Source: CAZVEE01 sp964625525
Lineage (GTDB): Bacteria > Pseudomonadota > Alphaproteobacteria > JAJFIK01
DNA: 64,000 bases
Assembly (NCBI GenBank): GCA_964625525.1
Contig: CAZVEE010000001.1
Location: 1 to 64,000 of the forward strand
Direction: 5' to 3'
Position 1 is the first letter of the stretch. Each line of letters begins with the position of its first letter. Made by a program: the position numbers and the translations under genes. The notes under the pieces are model-generated. The model made no database searches, was not told the DNA's origin, and worked only from the letters and a program-made list of their open reading frames with translations. Shown piece by piece: positions 59,996 through 64,000 of this stretch.

Positions 59996-61036
59996 ATGCT
60001 TTCCGGTCTGCTTGGGATGTTCTCCGCCGATATGGCGATCGACCTTGGGACAGCGAATACGCTGGTCTATGTGAAGGGCCGCGGAATCGTGCTCAACGAG
60101 CCCTCCGTGGTGGCGCTCATCAATCAGGGCGGTAAGAAACAGGTCCTTGCGGTCGGCAACGACGCCAAGATGATGCTTGGCCGCACGCCCGGAAACATCG
60201 AGGCGATCCGTCCCATGCGCGACGGGGTCATCGCGGATTTCGAAGTCGCCGAGGAAATGATCAAGCACTTCATTCGAAAAGTGCATAATCGCCAGAGTTT
60301 CGCCAATCCGCTTATCATCGTGTGCGTGCCGTCAGGGTCCACGGCGGTTGAGCGTCGCGCGATCCAGGAATCGGCGCTGTCGGCGGGCGCACGTCGGGTC
60401 TATCTGATTGAAGAGCCCATGGCGGCGGCAATCGGCGCCGGACTGCCCGTGACCGAGCCCACTGGCTCCATGGTTGTGGATATCGGCGGTGGCACGACCG
60501 AAGTGGCGGTGCTGTCGCTGCACGGCATCGTGTATTCCCGCTCCGTGCGCGTAGGTGGCGACAAAATGGATGACGCCATCGTCGCTTTCATCCGCCGCCA
60601 CCATAATCTGCTGATCGGTGAAGCGACCGCCGAGCGCATCAAAAAGGATGTGGGCTCGGCCATGATCCCGGCGGATGGGCAGGGCGCGTCCGTGGAGATC
60701 AAGGGCCGCGACCTCATGAACGGGGTCCCCAAGGAAATCACCATCACCCAAAAACAGATCGCCGAAGCTCTGGCTGAACCCGTGGGGGCGATCGTGGAAG
60801 CGGTGAAAGTGGCCCTGGAAGCCACGCCGCCGGAATTGGCGGCGGATATTGTCGACAAGGGCATTGTGCTGACAGGCGGCGGGGCGTTGCTGGCGCATCT
60901 CGATCAGGTGCTGCGCGACGAGACCGGCCTGCCCGTGAGCTTGGCCGATGAGCCGCTGTCTTGCGTGGCGCTGGGCACCGGCAAGACACTGGAGCAGTAC
61001 AAGACCATGCGTCACGTGCTGTCGACCGTTTACTAG
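59996..61036 (+). CDS. mreB: Rod-shape actin homolog MreB
   Basis: 346 residues, the usual MreB length. Organises lateral-wall synthesis. Actin-fold motifs: MAIDLGTANTLVYVKG (phosphate 1), EEPMAAAIGAGLPV, VDIGGGTTEVAVLSL (phosphate 2) and VLTGGGALLAHLDQVL. ATG 59996 starts the conserved MLSGLLGMFSADMAIDLG; an in-frame upstream ATG adds 20 residues. First gene of the mre operon. Confidence 0.97.
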   Translation: MLSGLLGMFSADMAIDLGTANTLVYVKGRGIVLNEPSVVALINQGGKKQVLAVGNDAKMMLGRTPGNIEAIRPMRDGVIADFEVAEEMIKHFIRKVHNRQSFANPLIIVCVPSGSTAVERRAIQESALSAGARRVYLIEEPMAAAIGAGLPVTEPTGSMVVDIGGGTTEVAVLSLHGIVYSRSVRVGGDKMDDAIVAFIRRHHNLLIGEATAERIKKDVGSAMIPADGQGASVEIKGRDLMNGVPKEITITQKQIAEALAEPVGAIVEAVKVALEATPPELAADIVDKGIVLTGGGALLAHLDQVLRDETGLPVSLADEPLSCVALGTGKTLEQYKTMRHVLSTVY

Positions 61037-61195
61037 GCGGCGAACGCACCGTAAGACTGTCGTGAGTGGGTGGCGGGGGTCGTTTGTAGAGGCGGAAGGG
61101 TCCCGCAGTCGCGTATAGAGCGGCTGATCGGACCGCGCCTTATCGTCGATTGGGGGCCGCCGCCGGTGTTTGATCAGTCTCACTCATCCGACCGC

Positions 61196-62119
61196 ATGCA
61201 CTCCGCAGCCCGGTTTGTCTCCCACCGGGCGTTTCTCTTGATTCTGATTTTTCTCGCCGTGGCCATGCTGTTTCTGGGCCGCGCGGACAGCCAGTCCTTG
61301 AATGCGCTGCGCAATCGCACGGCCGAGGCCCTGGTGGGCGTGTTCGAGCTGTTCACGTCCCCGGTGACCGCTGTCATGGGGGCCCTGGATGGGGCCCACA
61401 ACATGCTTCTGGTTTATGAGGATAACGAGCGCCTGCGCCGAGAAAATGAGCGGCTGATGCAGTGGAAAGCGCTCGCCGAACAGCTCCAGGGCACGGTGGC
61501 GCGGTACAACGACTTGCTCAATGTGGCGCTGGAGCCAGGGATTGGCTTTGTCACCGGACGGGCGGTCAGTGACAGCGGCACAGCGTTTATTCGGACTCTG
61601 ATCGTGAATGTGGGTCAGAAGCAGGGCGTGTCGTACGGTCAGGCGGTGATCAACGACCGTGGTCTCGTCGGCTGGATCATGGGGGCGGGCGAGGATGCCT
61701 CACGGGTGCTGATGGTGTCCGACTTCAACAGTCGGATCCCCGTGAAAATCGGCGAGCAGGGCTACCGCGCCATCATGATCGGCGACAACTCTTCCAAACC
61801 GCGCTTGGAATTCCTCATGGCGATCGGGGAAGTGGAGCCGGGTGCCGCCGTGATGACGTCGGGTGATGAAGGCGTGTTACCGCCGGGGCTGCCGGTCGGC
61901 GTCATCAAAGGCCGCGATCGGCTTGGTCGGTATCGGGTCAGCTGGGCGGCCGGTGAAGGCCCGATCGATTATGTTCGCGTGCTGAACTATGACTTCCCGC
62001 GCGATGTGGACGTGATTGAAGAAGATCTGCCCGAACAGCTCCAGCGCGATAATGCCGCGGAAACGGACCCTGCCGAGGCGGCCGAGCCTGAAGCACCCGC
62101 AGAGGCGGCGGCGCCATGA
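61196..62119 (+). CDS. mreC: Rod-shape protein MreC
   Basis: About 307 residues from ATG 61196. One transmembrane helix (about 12-32, FLLILIFLAVAMLFLG), a coiled coil (YEDNERLRRENERL) and the periplasmic beta domains with VGQKQGVSYGQAVINDRGLVG and RVLMVSDFNSRIPV. It links MreB to PBP2 and RodA. The start is uncertain: a GTG at 61070 would give a 349-residue form, but the extra residues do not look like MreC. Ends in an Ala/Glu/Pro tail, ATGA-coupled to mreD. Confidence 0.93.
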   Translation: MHSAARFVSHRAFLLILIFLAVAMLFLGRADSQSLNALRNRTAEALVGVFELFTSPVTAVMGALDGAHNMLLVYEDNERLRRENERLMQWKALAEQLQGTVARYNDLLNVALEPGIGFVTGRAVSDSGTAFIRTLIVNVGQKQGVSYGQAVINDRGLVGWIMGAGEDASRVLMVSDFNSRIPVKIGEQGYRAIMIGDNSSKPRLEFLMAIGEVEPGAAVMTSGDEGVLPPGLPVGVIKGRDRLGRYRVSWAAGEGPIDYVRVLNYDFPRDVDVIEEDLPEQLQRDNAAETDPAEAAEPEAPAEAAAP

Positions 62120-62640
62120 GGCAGTACACCCAGACCGCCACGCCACAAGCCGCCCGGATTCTCATCACCATGGCCATGGTGGGGCTGGCAGCCCTGAGCG
62201 TCATTCTCAATGCTCTGCCGCTGGCGCCAGCCTCGGACATGCGCTGGGTGCCGTCTTTTACGCTGATCCTGATTTTCTATTGGGCGGTGCATCAGCCGGA
62301 TGTGTTTCCCCGCTGGCTCGCCTTCGTGACGGGTCTCTTTCAAGATTTGCTGTCAGGTGGCCCGATCGGGCTCTGGGCGCTGACTTATCTGTGCGTCTAT
62401 GAGGGCGTCTACATGAACCGGCTATTTTTCGTTGGTCGCGCCGCTTATTCGAGCCTGCTGGGGTTCATGCTGGCGGCGGCGGCGGCCGGTCTGCTCGCCT
62501 GGCTGATCGCCAGCGTAAAGTTTTGGCAGGTTCTGTCGCCGCTTCCCATTGCCGGCCAAACAGTGGTCACCATCCTGGTCTATCCTCTCTTGGCGGCCGG
62601 GCTTGGTCTCATCAACCGGGCCATGGGGCCTGAGGTCTGA
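62116..62640 (+). CDS. mreD: Rod-shape protein MreD
   Basis: 174 residues, five or six membrane helices. Part of the elongasome with MreC. Family features: WVPSFTLILIFYWAVHQPD, FVTGLFQDLLSGGPIGLWAL (the F.xGL..D...G.xxG motif), FFVGRAAYSSLLGFM. Coupled to mreC. Confidence 0.93.
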   Translation: MRQYTQTATPQAARILITMAMVGLAALSVILNALPLAPASDMRWVPSFTLILIFYWAVHQPDVFPRWLAFVTGLFQDLLSGGPIGLWALTYLCVYEGVYMNRLFFVGRAAYSSLLGFMLAAAAAGLLAWLIASVKFWQVLSPLPIAGQTVVTILVYPLLAAGLGLINRAMGPEV

Positions 62641-62695
62641 TCCGGCGGCGCGCCCCGTCGCCGCCTTATGAACGAGCAACGAGTACGCGAACGCC

Positions 62696-64000
62696 ATGGA
62701 CGGCAAGGAACAGCTCCGCTTCCGCTCTTTCACCCGCCGCACTGCGGTCATGGGGGCCGGCGCCCTCGGTGTGTTCGGCTTGCTCTTTGGCCGGCTCTAT
62801 CAACTGCAAGTGCGTGATGCGGACCAGTATCGGGTGAAGGCAGAGGAGAACCGGGTCAAGGTACGCCTCCTGGCGCCCTTGCGGGGGCGCATCGTCGATC
62901 GCTTTGGCGTCGAGGTCGCCGGTAATCGGACGAATCTGCGCGTGCTGCTCGTGCCGGAAGATACCGGCGATATCCCGGTGGAGCATGTGCTCGACAAACT
63001 CGCCCAGGTGATCGAGCTGGACGACAGCCGCCGCGCCCGAGTGCTGCGCGCGGTGCGCCGCCAGGCGCCCTTCGTGCCGGTGACCGTGACGGATAATCTG
63101 AACTGGCGGGACTTTGCCCAGGTCAACATGTTCAGCCCCGACCTGCCAGGCACCCAGGCAGAAGTGGGCGACACGCGCTTTTATCCGTTCGGCACGGATC
63201 TCGCCCATGTGCTGGGCTATGTGGCCGCCGTCTCCGAGGACGATCTGGACGATGATCCGCTCTTGCGCCTGCCGGGCTTTCGCATCGGGAAAAATGGCAT
63301 CGAGCGCCAGCTGGATCGGCGCCTGCGCGGCACGCGCGGCACACGCCAGGTGGAAGTGAATGCGGGCGGACGGATCATCCGCGACCTGGATCGGGTGGAA
63401 GGCACGCCCGGTGAAGAAGCGGTGCTGACCCTTGATATGGATGTGCAGCGCGTGGCCGCGGCGGCGCTTGAAGGCGAAAGCGGCGCCGCGGTGGTGCTCG
63501 ATATACACACCGGCGAGGTGATCGCCTGCGCCTCGGTGCCGGGATTTGATCCCAATGCCTTCAATCGCGGCCTGCGCCAATCCGAATGGAATGCCCTGAT
63601 CAACAATCCTTACAAGCCGTTGATCAATAAGGCCGTGGCCGGACAGTATCCGCCGGGCTCCACCATCAAGCCGGTGGTGGCGCTGGCGGCGCTGCATCAC
63701 GGCACCATGGATCCGGATGAGCGCATCAACTGCACCGGCAAGACCACGCTCGGCAACCATATCTTCCACTGCTGGAAGCGCGGCGGCCATGGGCCCATGA
63801 ACATGCACGAGGGCATCAAGCACTCCTGCGACATCTATTTCTATGAGCTCGCGCGCCGCCTGGGCATTGACCGGTTGGCCGAAGTGCTGCGCGAATTCGG
63901 TCTGGGCACCACTTATGATTTTGAGCTGCCGGGCGAGAAAGAGGGCCTTGTGCCCACGCGGGGCTGGAAGCTGGCGGTGACGGGCCAGCCTTGGGTCATG
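62696..64000 (+). CDS. mrdA: Peptidoglycan transpeptidase PBP2 (partial, 3' end outside window)
   Basis: 435 residues are visible; the frame is still open at the window end. Class B PBP of the elongasome. A transmembrane helix lies at about 18-38, then LLAPLRGRIVDRFGVEVAGN, a PBP dimerisation domain with FPFGTDLAHVLGY-like FYPFGTDLAHVLGYVA, and the transpeptidase start. The active-site Ser is Ser322 in PPGSTIKPV, and SCD (HSCDIYFYELARRLG) follows. The KTG motif lies beyond the window. ATG 62696 follows mreD by 55 bases. Confidence 0.95.
   Translation, partial: MDGKEQLRFRSFTRRTAVMGAGALGVFGLLFGRLYQLQVRDADQYRVKAEENRVKVRLLAPLRGRIVDRFGVEVAGNRTNLRVLLVPEDTGDIPVEHVLDKLAQVIELDDSRRARVLRAVRRQAPFVPVTVTDNLNWRDFAQVNMFSPDLPGTQAEVGDTRFYPFGTDLAHVLGYVAAVSEDDLDDDPLLRLPGFRIGKNGIERQLDRRLRGTRGTRQVEVNAGGRIIRDLDRVEGTPGEEAVLTLDMDVQRVAAAALEGESGAAVVLDIHTGEVIACASVPGFDPNAFNRGLRQSEWNALINNPYKPLINKAVAGQYPPGSTIKPVVALAALHHGTMDPDERINCTGKTTLGNHIFHCWKRGGHGPMNMHEGIKHSCDIYFYELARRLGIDRLAEVLREFGLGTTYDFELPGEKEGLVPTRGWKLAVTGQPWVM

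Overview
This window is a GC-rich, gene-dense chromosomal segment of an alphaproteobacterium. The class call rests on: a permuted two-piece ssrA gene, an SspB with the alphaproteobacterial C-terminal ClpX-binding tail, a ribbon-helix-helix/DUF4169 pair near fumC, the order thyA-folA-...-hflK-hflC-...-degP-serB-miaA, and two perfect TTAA-N7-TTAA (CtrA-type) boxes placed before mraZ and before ftsZ. I cannot name the genus from the sequence alone.

Layout. 1-2132: a repeat element and a hybrid histidine kinase on the minus strand. 2133-21684: the division and cell-wall (dcw) cluster on the plus strand, mraZ-rsmH-ftsL-ftsI-murF-mraY-murD-ftsW-murG-murC-murB-ddl-ftsQ-ftsA-ftsZ-lpxC. It is largely coupled by ATGA/GTGA overlaps, but murE is missing from its usual place between ftsI and murF. 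21702-27846: an XRE regulator, then bamD, recN, ligA and a flavodoxin-fold reductase. 27843-35340 (minus): an M24 aminopeptidase, prmA, a UvrD/PcrA helicase, a CLC chloride channel, a secreted pentapeptide-repeat protein and a DUF4169 protein. 35512-41283: a large AsmA-like protein (plus), then RHH, fumC and sspB (minus).

41443-46393: a decayed cytochrome P450, the two-piece tmRNA gene ssrA (minus), a GST, thyA-folA, an SMP-30-type lactonase and a DUF1428 protein. 46405-49567 (minus): an SDR, a nucleotidyltransferase-fold protein with an altered metal site, and Mrp/ApbC. 49869-56575 (plus): hflK-hflC, an unrecognised secreted coiled-coil protein with a TonB-C-like end, a DegP-type protease and a multi-pass membrane protein. 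56576-56745: a second, inverted copy of the window-start repeat. 56742-59467: serB (minus), miaA and an orphan IlvN-type ACT protein. 59996-64000: the rod-shape operon mreB-mreC-mreD-mrdA, with mrdA cut off by the window end.

How the genes work together. The dcw and mre/mrdA blocks give septal and lateral peptidoglycan synthesis. The CtrA-type boxes suggest cell-cycle control of division. ssrA, sspB, hflKC and degP form a loose protein quality-control neighbourhood: ribosome rescue and tagging, adaptor delivery to ClpXP, FtsH modulation, and periplasmic proteolysis. Best candidates for something undescribed: the secreted protein at 52087-53883, the 15-bp-unit repeat family, the tmRNA tag with its neighbouring adaptor gene, and the absent murE and ilvB.
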